This document shows, piece after piece, positions 1-5,920 of a stretch of DNA of 8,273 bases (the stretch's first letter is position 1; each line of letters begins with the position of its first letter). The notes under the pieces are model-generated. The model was not told the origin of the DNA. It searched no databases and saw only the letters and a program-made list of their open reading frames with translations. Source of the stretch: JBALVO01 sp036961445 (GTDB lineage: Bacteria; Pseudomonadota; Gammaproteobacteria; Pseudomonadales; Halieaceae); NCBI GenBank assembly GCA_036961445.1, contig JBALVO010000151.1, positions 1 through 8,273 of the forward strand. Direction: 5' to 3'. The position numbers were made by a program, and so were the translations under genes.

Positions 1-316
1 GATCGGAAAAGCCGCGGCCGAAGTGATCGTAGGTAATGACCTGGTAACCGGCCTCAAGCAAGTGTGGTATGACCTGCTCCCAAACGAACTTGGGAGTGCT
101 AAACCCGTGCACCAGAATTATCGTTTCTTCGTGAACGGCACCTTGTCGTGTATAAGACAGCATGCCGTTATCAGTTTGCAGGTACAACCCGCCCAATGCA
201 TTTCGCGCATCCTGGTCCAGTGTCTTAAGACCGCTGCGAGCCACACCATAAGCTGCCACCGCTACCAGTAACAGCAGTAAAGCCGCATAGGCAGCGCATT
301 TTGCGAATACTTTCAT
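1..316 (-). CDS. Membrane-anchored alpha/beta hydrolase, N-terminal part (cut by left window edge)
   Basis: Only the first 105 codons are present, so the catalytic nucleophile and acid/base residues lie outside the window. The reverse strand opens with MKVFAKCAAYAALLLLLVAV, a short basic start followed by a hydrophobic stretch (residues about 8-25) that looks like an uncleaved anchor or a signal peptide. From residue 64 the typical alpha/beta hydrolase core begins: a beta strand leading into the oxyanion-hole motif HGF (70-72), then VITYDHFGRGFSD (93-105), the usual strand and turn ahead of the nucleophile elbow. Family members are esterases, lipases or C-C hydrolases; the substrate cannot be told from this part. 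The ATG at 314-316 is the only plausible start in this frame, and no strong Shine-Dalgarno precedes it. The gene diverges from the SDR gene across a gap of about 500 bp. The fold call is firm; the specific function is unknown. Confidence 0.85.
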   Translation of the reverse strand, partial: MKVFAKCAAYAALLLLLVAVAAYGVARSGLKTLDQDARNALGGLYLQTDNGMLSYTRQGAVHEETIILVHGFSTPKFVWEQVIPHLLEAGYQVITYDHFGRGFSD

Positions 317-763
317 AGCGACCGTGTGAGCAGTTAAAGAATGGCAAAGTAGCACAGTGGGTGCGTAGGTACCAACAAGGGTAATGCCAATTGACTATGC
401 TCTGTCGTCAAGTATTCAGGCAATATTTCCGTTCTATTGGGTGCCATTCTTCATCATGGTATTCCGGATCGTTAACTGTGTAGAGTAAAGATGACCTGGT
501 TGTCGTTGCGCGAGATTGAAGCCACTCCTATTAAATGGGAAAGTGCGTGTTTGGTGCGACCCGAATCAATTGAGGGCGCGCTCGTGAAGCTGCTAGTTGA
601 TGGAAGTAAGAACTACATTCGGCGACAGAGCTTCTGGCGTATAAGCGCCCGGGATATCAGTAACTGTAAGTGCGATCATTAGAAACTGACTCCGCCATGA
701 GTTCGAGCTGGCTCTGGCAATAAAAAACCTGTAGGTTAATGTGCTGACTCGTAAGTTGGCTGA

Positions 764-803
764 GTGCGGCATTTCGCACGGCAATATTGTCCAGGTCTCC
801 TGG
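764..803 (+). promoter_or_regulatory. Two tandem small hairpins just upstream of the SDR start
   Basis: Two perfect inverted repeats lie in a row. The first is GTGCG-GCATTT-CGCAC at 764-779 (5-bp stem, 6-nt loop). The second is CCAGG-TCT-CCTGG at 791-803 (5-bp stem, 3-nt loop). The second ends within the purine-rich stretch serving as the SDR ribosome binding site (GGTGAGGA, 802-809). Folded in mRNA it could partly hide that site; in DNA it could be a small operator. The repeats are directly visible; the regulatory role is inference, and short stems like these also arise by chance. Confidence 0.3.
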
Positions 804-804
804 T

Positions 805-808
805 GAGG
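805..808 (+). promoter_or_regulatory. Ribosome binding site that selects the GTG start of the SDR gene
   Basis: GAGG at 805-808 lies 8 nt before GTG 817, a good spacing. It lies 14 nt from ATG 823, which is too far, and downstream of a TTG at 787. It therefore supports 817 as the start, giving the leader MKMLVSFSVVLMVCLTLAAP. Confidence 0.55.
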
Positions 809-816
809 ATAAAAAT

Positions 817-1566
817 GTGAAAATGCTGGTCTCTTTTTCCGTAGTACTGATGGTATGTCTTACTCTCGCCGCCCCTGTGCAGGCCGATAACGCAGGTACC
901 GTGCTGGTGACAGGTGCCAACCGCGGCCTCGGCCTGGAGTTTGCTAAACAGCTTCAGGAGAAAGGCTATAAGGTTATTGGCACGGCCAGAAATCCGGAAG
1001 CGGCGACTGAGTTAAAGGCTACCGGTGCCCGGGTTGAACAGCTCGACGTTGCCAGCCAGTCCAGTGTGGAGGCCCTGGCAAAAGTTCTGCAGGGCGTACC
1101 CATCGATATCCTCATTAACAATGCGGGCATGGCTAATCGCATTGATTCGTCACTGGCAACTCTCGATTTTGACGCCATGGAGCGGACTTTCCAGGTCAAC
1201 GCTATGGGGCCATTGCGCGTCACCCAGGCACTGTTACCCAATCTTCAGGCTGCGCAAGGCAAGACAATAATCAACATCACTTCCCGTCTGGGTAGTATCG
1301 AATTGTCAACTGGCGGGCTCTACTCCTACCGCACCAGTAAAACGGCCCTGAACCAGATCAACAAGATTGTCAGTGTGGAACTCGCGCCGCAAGGTTATAC
1401 CAGCATCGTTATGCACCCGGGCTGGGTGAAAACTGACATGGGCGGTGCAGATGCAACTCTGACGATTCCCGAAAGCATTACGGGAATGTTGACCGTCATT
1501 GACAGCTTGACCATCGATAAAACAGGAAAGTTTTTCAATTATAACGGTGAGGAGATTCCCTGGTAG
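817..1566 (+). CDS. Exported CsgA/sniffer-like short-chain dehydrogenase/reductase (SDR)
   Basis: This is a 249-residue classical SDR, an NAD(P)(H)-dependent oxidoreductase with a Rossmann fold. Visible motifs are the cofactor glycine motif TGANRGLG (32-39), GTARN after the second strand (the Arg suggests NADP preference), LDV near 76-78, NNAG (101-104), the catalytic Ser in NITSRLGS (about 146) and the active-site YRTSK (Tyr161, Lys165). HPGWVKTDMGG and the C-terminal FFNYNGEEIPW are typical of the CsgA (C-factor)/sniffer/carbonyl-reductase branch. Unusually, residues 1-23 form a Sec-like leader, MKMLVSFSVVLMVCLTLAAPVQA, written here in two parts: basic start then hydrophobic core (1-17), and cleavage site APVQA before DNAG. 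There is no twin-arginine motif. The fold starts straight after the predicted cleavage site, so the leader adds to a full-length enzyme. The start is GTG, chosen from its ribosome binding site. The 3' end faces the DUF3820 gene across 23 bp. The substrate is unknown. The SDR call is very firm; export is a sequence-based inference. Confidence 0.93.
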   Translation: MKMLVSFSVVLMVCLTLAAPVQADNAGTVLVTGANRGLGLEFAKQLQEKGYKVIGTARNPEAATELKATGARVEQLDVASQSSVEALAKVLQGVPIDILINNAGMANRIDSSLATLDFDAMERTFQVNAMGPLRVTQALLPNLQAAQGKTIINITSRLGSIELSTGGLYSYRTSKTALNQINKIVSVELAPQGYTSIVMHPGWVKTDMGGADATLTIPESITGMLTVIDSLTIDKTGKFFNYNGEEIPW

Positions 1567-1589
1567 AGCGAGTTCCATTTGTACGTCGA

Positions 1590-1799
1590 TTACCGCTGGA
1601 AGCGCCGTAACATCCCCTCGAGTCCGTTGAGCTTAACTTCATAGATTAGGGCCAATTGCGCGCCTAATTTACCCTGAGGAAAGCCCTTGCTGTGGTACCA
1701 CACCAGATACGGCTCAGGAAGATCAAGCAGCTGGCGTCCCTTGTACTTGCCATAGGGCATTACCTGATTGATGGCTTCCAACAAGTCCTTGTTATCCAT
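1590..1799 (-). CDS. DUF3820-family small protein
   Basis: This is a 69-residue soluble protein. Its core MPYGKYKGRQLLDLPEPYLVW (split as MPYGKYKGRQL, then LDLPEPYLVW), followed by KGFPQGKLG and a closing LNGLEGMLRRF, matches the signature of DUF3820. This small family is widespread in gammaproteobacteria and has no established biochemical role; as I recall, its Pfam entry is named for a putative quorum-sensing-regulated factor. The start chosen is ATG at 1797-1799 (MDNKDLLEAINQ). The reading frame stays open further upstream to 1895, but that extension is glycine/proline-rich from a GC-rich palindrome and does not resemble the family, which normally starts about 10-15 residues before MPYGKYKG. 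A weak AGAG lies 4 nt upstream. It is co-directional with the epoxide-hydrolase-like gene but 227 bp away, so it is probably transcribed separately. Confidence 0.85.
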   Translation of the reverse strand: MDNKDLLEAINQVMPYGKYKGRQLLDLPEPYLVWYHSKGFPQGKLGAQLALIYEVKLNGLEGMLRRFQR

Positions 1800-1851
1800 A
1801 CAGCTCTGGACCAGCGGATGCAAAATGATTGGTGTGTCCGAAGAGATTCGA

Positions 1852-1865
1852 GGCGGGGGCCCGCC
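1852..1865. repeat. GC-rich perfect palindrome GGCGGG-GG-CCCGCC
   Basis: This 6-bp perfect stem with a 2-nt centre lies in the 227-bp gap between the DUF3820 gene and the epoxide-hydrolase-like gene, inside a G/C-rich run. It has no T tract on either side, so it is not a standard intrinsic terminator. A second, looser inverted repeat (TGGCGT at 1978-1983, ACGCCA at 1997-2002, 13-nt loop) lies just past the hydrolase stop, also without a T tract. Either could slow transcription or bind a protein; no role is demonstrated. Confidence 0.3.
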
Positions 1866-2026
1866 CCCTTCCCACCAACGCACAAAGGCCAGCAACTGCG
1901 CGCTCCAGACAACCGCCTACACGCTGACTGATCAGCTGCACCAGCATGAAAGCAGGTCCCTGCCTAACATCGGTTGTTGGCGTCTGGGGCTGATGAACGC
2001 CAGGTTTCGTTTCACTGAACAATCCG

Positions 2027-2896
2027 TCACCCTGCGCTGTGCCGGGGGCGGGCAAGAAGCCATGACTTCATTGTCAGGGAAACAAGGTCTTTGGCTTCCC
2101 GCTGAACAAAGTGACCTGCGGCCGGCGTCGTCACAAGACTGTAATCCTGGGTCACCAGGCTCCACGTATCCTTGAGCCCGTCCGCGTCAACGGCTATATC
2201 CTTGAGACCGTGAAACTGGAGTACCGGACAAGTAATGTCCGTTATCGTATCCGGGTCGACTTCTGCAAGCATTTCAACGTAGTTGGCACGGTAGTAGTTC
2301 ATCATGCCGTCCCAGTATGACCGCGACAAAGCTTCGCGATATCGTTCCTCGACCAGGCCGTTACCCTCTTGCACGTCTCTGGCGAGAACCCATTCGGGTA
2401 CTGGCTCTCCCCTGGGCGACGAGGACGCAAAGTCGCGTGCGTATTGCAAATTGGCCTTCTGCTGGGGTGTGGGATTAGCGACTACTGCGGAATAACCTTT
2501 TGGGTGTGTCAAGTTCATAATGATGAGTCGCTCGACCTGCTCTTGATGACGCATTGCAAAATGCCAGGAGATTGCGCCGCCCCAGTCGTGGCCGACGAGT
2601 GTCACTTTCTCTTCTTCCACGTCCCTGATCACCGCCCGGATGTCACCCAACAGGTGTTCCATTTTGTAGTTGTCAATCCCGTCTGGCTTGTCGCTCAGGT
2701 TATAGGCTCGCATGTCGATGGCGATGACTTTGAAGTGGGGCGCAAGCGTCGCCATTTGATGACGCCACGAATACCAGAAATCAGGAAAACCGTGTACGAA
2801 GACAACCGGTTCTCCTTCACCAAGCGTCACATAGTGAATTCGCGTACCGTTGCTTTCGGTGTAACAGTGCTCTACCTGGTCCCATACATCTTCCAT
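2027..2896 (-). CDS. Epoxide-hydrolase-like alpha/beta hydrolase
   Basis: This is a 289-residue soluble alpha/beta hydrolase of the epoxide hydrolase/haloalkane dehalogenase group. Motifs in order (numbered from ATG 2896) are the oxyanion-hole HGFPDFWYSWRHQ (35-47), IDMRAYNLSDKP (60-71), and the nucleophile elbow GHDWGG with Asp104, the aspartate expected for ester-intermediate hydrolysis of epoxides or haloalkanes. The cap segment MMNYYRANY (from about 208) supplies candidate ring-opening tyrosines. PVLQFHGLKD supplies a charge-relay Asp (243), and AGHFVQRE the His (262). HGxP plus the cap tyrosines favour epoxide hydrolase over dehalogenase. The usual RGYN of the family is RAYN here. There is no signal peptide, so it should be cytoplasmic. 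ATG 2896 is preferred because GGAGAG lies 10 nt upstream; a GTG at 2921-2923 would add 9 residues but has no ribosome binding site. The natural substrate is unknown; detoxification or catabolism of epoxides is possible. Confidence 0.9.
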   Translation of the reverse strand: MEDVWDQVEHCYTESNGTRIHYVTLGEGEPVVFVHGFPDFWYSWRHQMATLAPHFKVIAIDMRAYNLSDKPDGIDNYKMEHLLGDIRAVIRDVEEEKVTLVGHDWGGAISWHFAMRHQEQVERLIIMNLTHPKGYSAVVANPTPQQKANLQYARDFASSSPRGEPVPEWVLARDVQEGNGLVEERYREALSRSYWDGMMNYYRANYVEMLAEVDPDTITDITCPVLQFHGLKDIAVDADGLKDTWSLVTQDYSLVTTPAAGHFVQREAKDLVSLTMKSWLLARPRHSAG

Positions 2897-2988
2897 GTTT
2901 TGCCCGCTCTCCCTTAAGGACACAGATGTTACTGCAATGCCTGTATACCGGAATTATTTTTCGGTTTTTGTGACCAGTCCGGCACGAT

Positions 2989-3132
2989 CTATTTGTTTAG
3001 TCCCGGCATTTGATGGGCCGGATTGAATATGGATCCTTGAGGTCCACTTGTCCAGCATTTGCAGATCAGCTTATATGGCATTAGTTCCTTCAATGTCTTC
3101 AGTCTGCGCGCGCAATTTAGTAATGGATTACT
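2989..3132 (-). pseudogene. C-terminal remnant of an IS481-type transposase
   Basis: On the reverse strand, about 45 codons ending at the TAG at 2989-2991 read ...LLNCARRLKTLKELMPYK, then LICKCWTSGPQGS, then IFNPAHQMPGLNK. From memory this closely matches the extreme C-terminus of IS481/IS3-like rve-domain transposases, whose consensus runs roughly YNFARRLKTL-KGLTPYE-ICK-WT-EP-RF-LNP-HQMPGLN. No catalytic DDE region is found upstream in any reverse frame up to the transporter gene, so only the tail survives. Diverged positions (ELM for GLT, GPQGS for EPERF) fit long-term decay. A possible old element end is TGTGACCAG at 2969-2977, since IS481 elements usually begin TGT, but no matching opposite end was seen. 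It marks a former insertion between divergent genes. Confidence 0.65.
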
Positions 3133-3395
3133 CAGAGGTATGCGTAAGCTCAAATCAGTCATTTTTACCCCACGCAGTAGAGCCTGGATACCGTATGAGC
3201 TAGTCATCAAGAGAAGCATCAGCTGCCATTATTGTCTTTATGGCAATAGTATAAAGCGTTCTTCGCTATATACATGTTCGATATACATACTAATAATACC
3301 TACCACGGCCACAACGGTCCCAGGGCATCAGCACGAACACCGCCGTAAACGAGGGAACTGAAGTGCAAATTGCCAAATTCAATAAAGGATGATCT
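3133..3395. other. Intergenic region upstream of the transporter, AT-rich in part
   Basis: No convincing gene is present. A 100-codon rightward frame beginning at 3059 runs through here, but it starts antisense to the transposase remnant, has a low-complexity, cysteine-rich and arginine-rich product and no ribosome binding site. The segment 3240-3300 is AT-rich and probably holds the transporter promoter. TATAAA at 3250-3255 and TAATAAT at 3291-3297 are possible -10 boxes, neither with a good -35. ATATACAT occurs twice (3268-3275 and 3281-3288) with a 13-bp period. Confidence 0.35.
3384..3389 (+). promoter_or_regulatory. Ribosome binding site of the transporter, supporting its GTG start
   Basis: AAAGGA lies 6 nt before GTG 3396. 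The next in-frame ATG is more than 30 codons downstream, inside the first membrane helix, so the GTG is very probably the real start. Confidence 0.65.
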
Positions 3396-4691
3396 GTGTC
3401 TAAGAGCAGCAATAACTCCATTAGCCGGTTTCTAAAAAAAGCGTCGAAGATAGAGGCGCACGAGGTCAACGCGACCTTGAGTTCGTTTCTTTTTGTGGTG
3501 CTATTGATGTCGGCCTACTACATCCTCCGTCCGGTACGCGACGCCATGGCCAGTGATTGGTCAGACGCCGAGGTCAGTTGGTTGTGGACGCTTAACTTCT
3601 TTGTCAGTACTGCCGTGGTTGCACTCTACGGCGTGGCCGTTTCGCGGTTTCGTTTCCAGCTTCTGGTGCCGGCCATGTACGGCTTCTTTGCCCTCACGTT
3701 TGCCGTTTTCTATGTGTCCTCGTCGGCCTTTGTTGATCGAACACTCATAGACAAGGCGTTCTATCTCTGGGTAAGCGTGTTTAGTCTTTTTCATATTTCG
3801 GTGTTTTGGAGTTTTATGTCAGACCTGTTCTCGAAAGAACAGGCTGGCAGGCTCTTTAGCATTATTGCCGCCGGTGCCAGTGTGGGCGGTTTGATTGGCC
3901 CTTCTATCCCGTCTTTTTTCTCGGAGTCTTTAGGCACCGATAACTTGATGCTCATTGCCAGCGTAATGCTGTTATTGCCAATACCCATCATTTTCCATCT
4001 ACAGTCATTGAAGTCATCAGTGCTGCAAAAAGAGTTAACAGCCCCGGCCGCCAGTACGGCAAAAATTGGCGGGAATCCGTTCGCTGGCTTCAAAATGTTC
4101 TTCTCAAATCCCTATTTACTGGCCATCGGATTGTTCATTTTTCTCTACACGGGTATCAGTTCGTTTGTTTACTTTGAATTGAAAAACTTGTTGGCCGATC
4201 TGAGCCGTGCTGAACGAACTGCAGTGTGGGCGCAAATGGATTTGGCGGTAAATACGCTGTCTATAGCAACGGGCCTATTTGCAACAGGCCGTATTGTGAC
4301 CAGGTTTGGCATGCCGTTTACCATTGCTCTGGTTCCGGTGCTTATTTGCGTGGGCTTGGTCGTGCTGGCCATTTCACCGTTTTTGGCGATGGTAATAGGC
4401 CTGCAGATAGTGCGCCGCGCCGGTAACTATGCTGTTACCAGGCCAGCGCGTGAAATGCTGTTCACGCGAGTGGACCGCGAAACCCGTTTTAAGGCGAAGC
4501 CGGTCATAGACATTGTCGCGTATCGCGGTGGAGACACGATTATGGCGTGGCTGTTCACCGGGCTTACCCAAGGCCTGGGGCTGGGTCTGGCGGCAGTGGC
4601 CCTCGTGGGTGCGGGCATAGCGGCGCTATGGGCTATCGTGGGCATCTACCTGGGTCGCTGGTTTGAGCGGGAGGAAGAGCCGCCAGCCTAG
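3396..4691 (+). CDS. MFS-type transporter related to ATP/ADP (NTP/NDP) translocases
   Basis: This is a 431-residue inner-membrane protein with roughly 12 hydrophobic helices and a cytoplasmic, charged N-terminus (1-25). Signature stretches are YYILRPVRD at the end of helix 1 (41-49), FWSFMSDLFSKEQAGRLF (137-154) followed by the glycine-rich IIAAGASVGGLIGPS, and the conserved loop RPAREMLFTRVDRETRFKAK (349-368) leading to PVIDIVAYRGGD. This pattern matches the free-living bacterial branch of the ATP/ADP translocase-like family (COG3202), often annotated simply as MFS transporter. The well-studied members in intracellular bacteria and plastids exchange ATP for ADP or import nucleotides. Free-living members are shorter, near 430 residues, and their substrates are mostly unproven, so ATP/ADP exchange should not be assumed. 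It stands alone, 109 bp before the enoyl reductase gene with no clear terminator between, so read-through is possible. The family call is good; the substrate is unknown. Confidence 0.85.
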   Translation: MSKSSNNSISRFLKKASKIEAHEVNATLSSFLFVVLLMSAYYILRPVRDAMASDWSDAEVSWLWTLNFFVSTAVVALYGVAVSRFRFQLLVPAMYGFFALTFAVFYVSSSAFVDRTLIDKAFYLWVSVFSLFHISVFWSFMSDLFSKEQAGRLFSIIAAGASVGGLIGPSIPSFFSESLGTDNLMLIASVMLLLPIPIIFHLQSLKSSVLQKELTAPAASTAKIGGNPFAGFKMFFSNPYLLAIGLFIFLYTGISSFVYFELKNLLADLSRAERTAVWAQMDLAVNTLSIATGLFATGRIVTRFGMPFTIALVPVLICVGLVVLAISPFLAMVIGLQIVRRAGNYAVTRPAREMLFTRVDRETRFKAKPVIDIVAYRGGDTIMAWLFTGLTQGLGLGLAAVALVGAGIAALWAIVGIYLGRWFEREEEPPA

Positions 4692-4739
4692 CCTTGGGCC
4701 CTCAGCGTAAATCAAAACAGTTAGCGCGCAAACAATTCC

Positions 4740-4753
4740 AGATTCACGAATCT
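4740..4753. promoter_or_regulatory. Perfect inverted repeat AGATTC-AC-GAATCT, candidate operator
   Basis: A perfect 6-2-6 palindrome lies 47 bp before the ATG of the enoyl-reductase-like gene, within the only gap (109 bp) ahead of the reductase-DsbD-redoxin cluster. Position and symmetry fit a binding site for a dimeric regulator. No regulator gene is in the window and the motif is not one I can assign to a known family. It could also be chance. Confidence 0.35.
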
Positions 4754-4788
4754 ATCAAGCTCAATTTACCACTATGAAGATTTATCTT

Positions 4789-4793
4789 AGGGA
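4789..4793 (+). promoter_or_regulatory. Ribosome binding site choosing ATG 4801 for the enoyl-reductase-like gene
   Basis: AGGGA lies 7 nt before ATG 4801. The alternative ATG at 4774 would place this site inside the coding region and would add nine polar residues (MKIYLRDNI) in front of a good signal peptide, so 4801 is preferred. Confidence 0.65.
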
Positions 4794-4800
4794 CAACATT

Positions 4801-5907
4801 ATGAAAACCTTCTCCATTGTTTCAGCATTAACCGTTTTGTTAAGTGCAACGTCTTTGGCGCTAGCGCAGAACGCTACCGGCGCTGTGTCACAAGCGCCAG
4901 CGTCCACGTTTAATTATATCGAGCTTAGTAGACTTGGCGATCCAGCGGAGGTGCTTGAGGTAAAGGTAGGTACACGCATGCCGTTGCAAGCCGGCGAAGT
5001 CAGGGTCAACGTTTTAGCGGCGCCGATTCATCCGTCCACTCTGTTACAAATTGCCGGAAAATATGGCGTAGACCCGGCACTGCCTTCCACGCCCGGTAAC
5101 GAAGGTGTTGGCCGAGTGATAGAAATATCGCCAGCGATTACTCACCTGGCAGTGGGTCAGCTGGTACTTCTCGCAGGTGGTAGCACCTGGCGTGATGAAT
5201 TAGTTGCCCCAGCCGCCAGTTTTATTCCCCTACCCGATCTTGGCGAGCCCAGTTCTGAGGTGATAGAGCAACTCTCCATGACTGTGGTAAATCCGCTGGC
5301 TGCCTTACTCATGCTCACCTCATTCGCCGACCTTGAAGAAGGTGACTGGCTTGTGCAGAGCGCCGCCAATTCAGCAGTTGGCGGCTATATCATCCAACTG
5401 GCAAAGCAGCGGGGATTAAAGACGATCAATGTTGTTCGTCGTGAAGGCCTGGCCGACGAGTTGCAGGCACTAGGTGCCGATGCGGTATTAATAGACGGCC
5501 CCGATCTGGCCGAACAAATCGCCGAAGCAGCAGGCGGCGCACCCGTGTCGCTTGCCATTGATGCGGTGGGTGGCGACACATTTACTCGCCTGGCCAACAG
5601 CCTGGGTTATGGCGGCACAGTTGTAGCCTATGGCGCACTGTCGGGCAAAGCCGCCAGCTTGTATACACCGATAACGATTTTTAACGATATTCGAGTGCGC
5701 GGCTTCTGGTTGTCCAAGTGGTTTGAAACAGCCAACATGGCGCAAAAGCAGGCGGCTTTCGGGGAAATTATTCCTTTGGTTGCGGGTGGAGTTATAAAAG
5801 CCAACGTTGATTCACGCTTTACAGTGAGTGAAATCAAAGCCGCCGTGTCGCGCGCTGCGCAAGGAGGAAGGAACGGTAAGGTGCTGATCGTGCCCGATCA
5901 TCACTAG
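4801..5907 (+). CDS. Exported MDR-family oxidoreductase, MECR/ETR (2-enoyl thioester reductase)-like
   Basis: This is a 368-residue zinc-free medium-chain dehydrogenase/reductase. Its nearest recognisable relatives reduce trans-2-enoyl-CoA or enoyl-ACP with NADPH. Matching features are LGDPAEVLEV near the N-terminus of the fold, AAPIHPSTL then IAGKYG with the candidate catalytic Tyr88, PGNEGVG (98-104), GSTWRDE, VNPLAA, the nucleotide-binding AANSAVGGY (188-196) with NVVRR (200-204; basic residues suit NADPH), and RGFWLSKWF (300-308). No structural or catalytic zinc cysteines are present. Residues 1-22 (MKTFSIVSALTVLLSATSLA plus LA) form a clean Sec-type signal peptide ending at ALA before QN. 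About 20 linker residues follow before the fold. This is odd because the family normally works in the cytoplasm or mitochondria on fatty-acid synthesis intermediates. The stop is 13 bp before the DsbD-like start, so the two are probably one transcript. The substrate and the actual cofactor in the periplasm are unknown; quinone-oxidoreductase-like activity is an alternative. Confidence 0.88.
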   Translation: MKTFSIVSALTVLLSATSLALAQNATGAVSQAPASTFNYIELSRLGDPAEVLEVKVGTRMPLQAGEVRVNVLAAPIHPSTLLQIAGKYGVDPALPSTPGNEGVGRVIEISPAITHLAVGQLVLLAGGSTWRDELVAPAASFIPLPDLGEPSSEVIEQLSMTVVNPLAALLMLTSFADLEEGDWLVQSAANSAVGGYIIQLAKQRGLKTINVVRREGLADELQALGADAVLIDGPDLAEQIAEAAGGAPVSLAIDAVGGDTFTRLANSLGYGGTVVAYGALSGKAASLYTPITIFNDIRVRGFWLSKWFETANMAQKQAAFGEIIPLVAGGVIKANVDSRFTVSEIKAAVSRAAQGGRNGKVLIVPDHH

Positions 5908-5920
5908 AACGGACAATCGC

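Larger units (their letters stand above)
317..816. other. Gene-poor divergent intergenic region
   Basis: About 500 bp separate the divergent hydrolase and SDR starts. No convincing gene was found. A 63-codon frame at 491-682 has no recognisable motif, no clear ribosome binding site and irregular composition, so it is probably chance. A TTGACT hexamer at 391-396 resembles a -35 box, but no good -10 lies at proper spacing (the closest is TATTCA at 413-418). Two small perfect hairpins sit at the right end, next to the SDR start, and are listed separately. Promoters for both flanking genes should lie here but cannot be placed firmly. Confidence 0.5.

Noticed and set aside
391..418. TTGACT...TATTCA as a sigma-70 promoter
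   Set aside because: The -10 match is poor and it lies about 400 bp from the SDR start with no gene in between.
491..682. 63-codon rightward frame in the hydrolase-SDR gap
   Set aside because: No recognisable motif, no good ribosome binding site, and overlapping frames on the other strand are equally open; probably chance.
1852..1865. GC-rich palindrome as an intrinsic terminator
   Set aside because: No T tract follows on either strand.
1800..1895. N-terminal extension of the DUF3820 protein to 101 residues
   Set aside because: The extra 32 residues come from a GC-rich palindrome region and do not resemble the family; ATG 1799 gives the usual size.
1768..2175. 135-codon rightward frame crossing the DUF3820-hydrolase gap
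   Set aside because: Antisense to two well-supported genes and without any recognisable domain.
2989..3219. The whole 76-codon reverse frame as an intact small gene
   Set aside because: Only its last 45 or so codons resemble a protein family (transposase tail); the first part is unrelated sequence and the start lacks a ribosome binding site.
3059..3361. 100-codon rightward frame before the transporter
   Set aside because: It starts antisense to the transposase remnant, has no ribosome binding site, and its product looks like non-coding translation.
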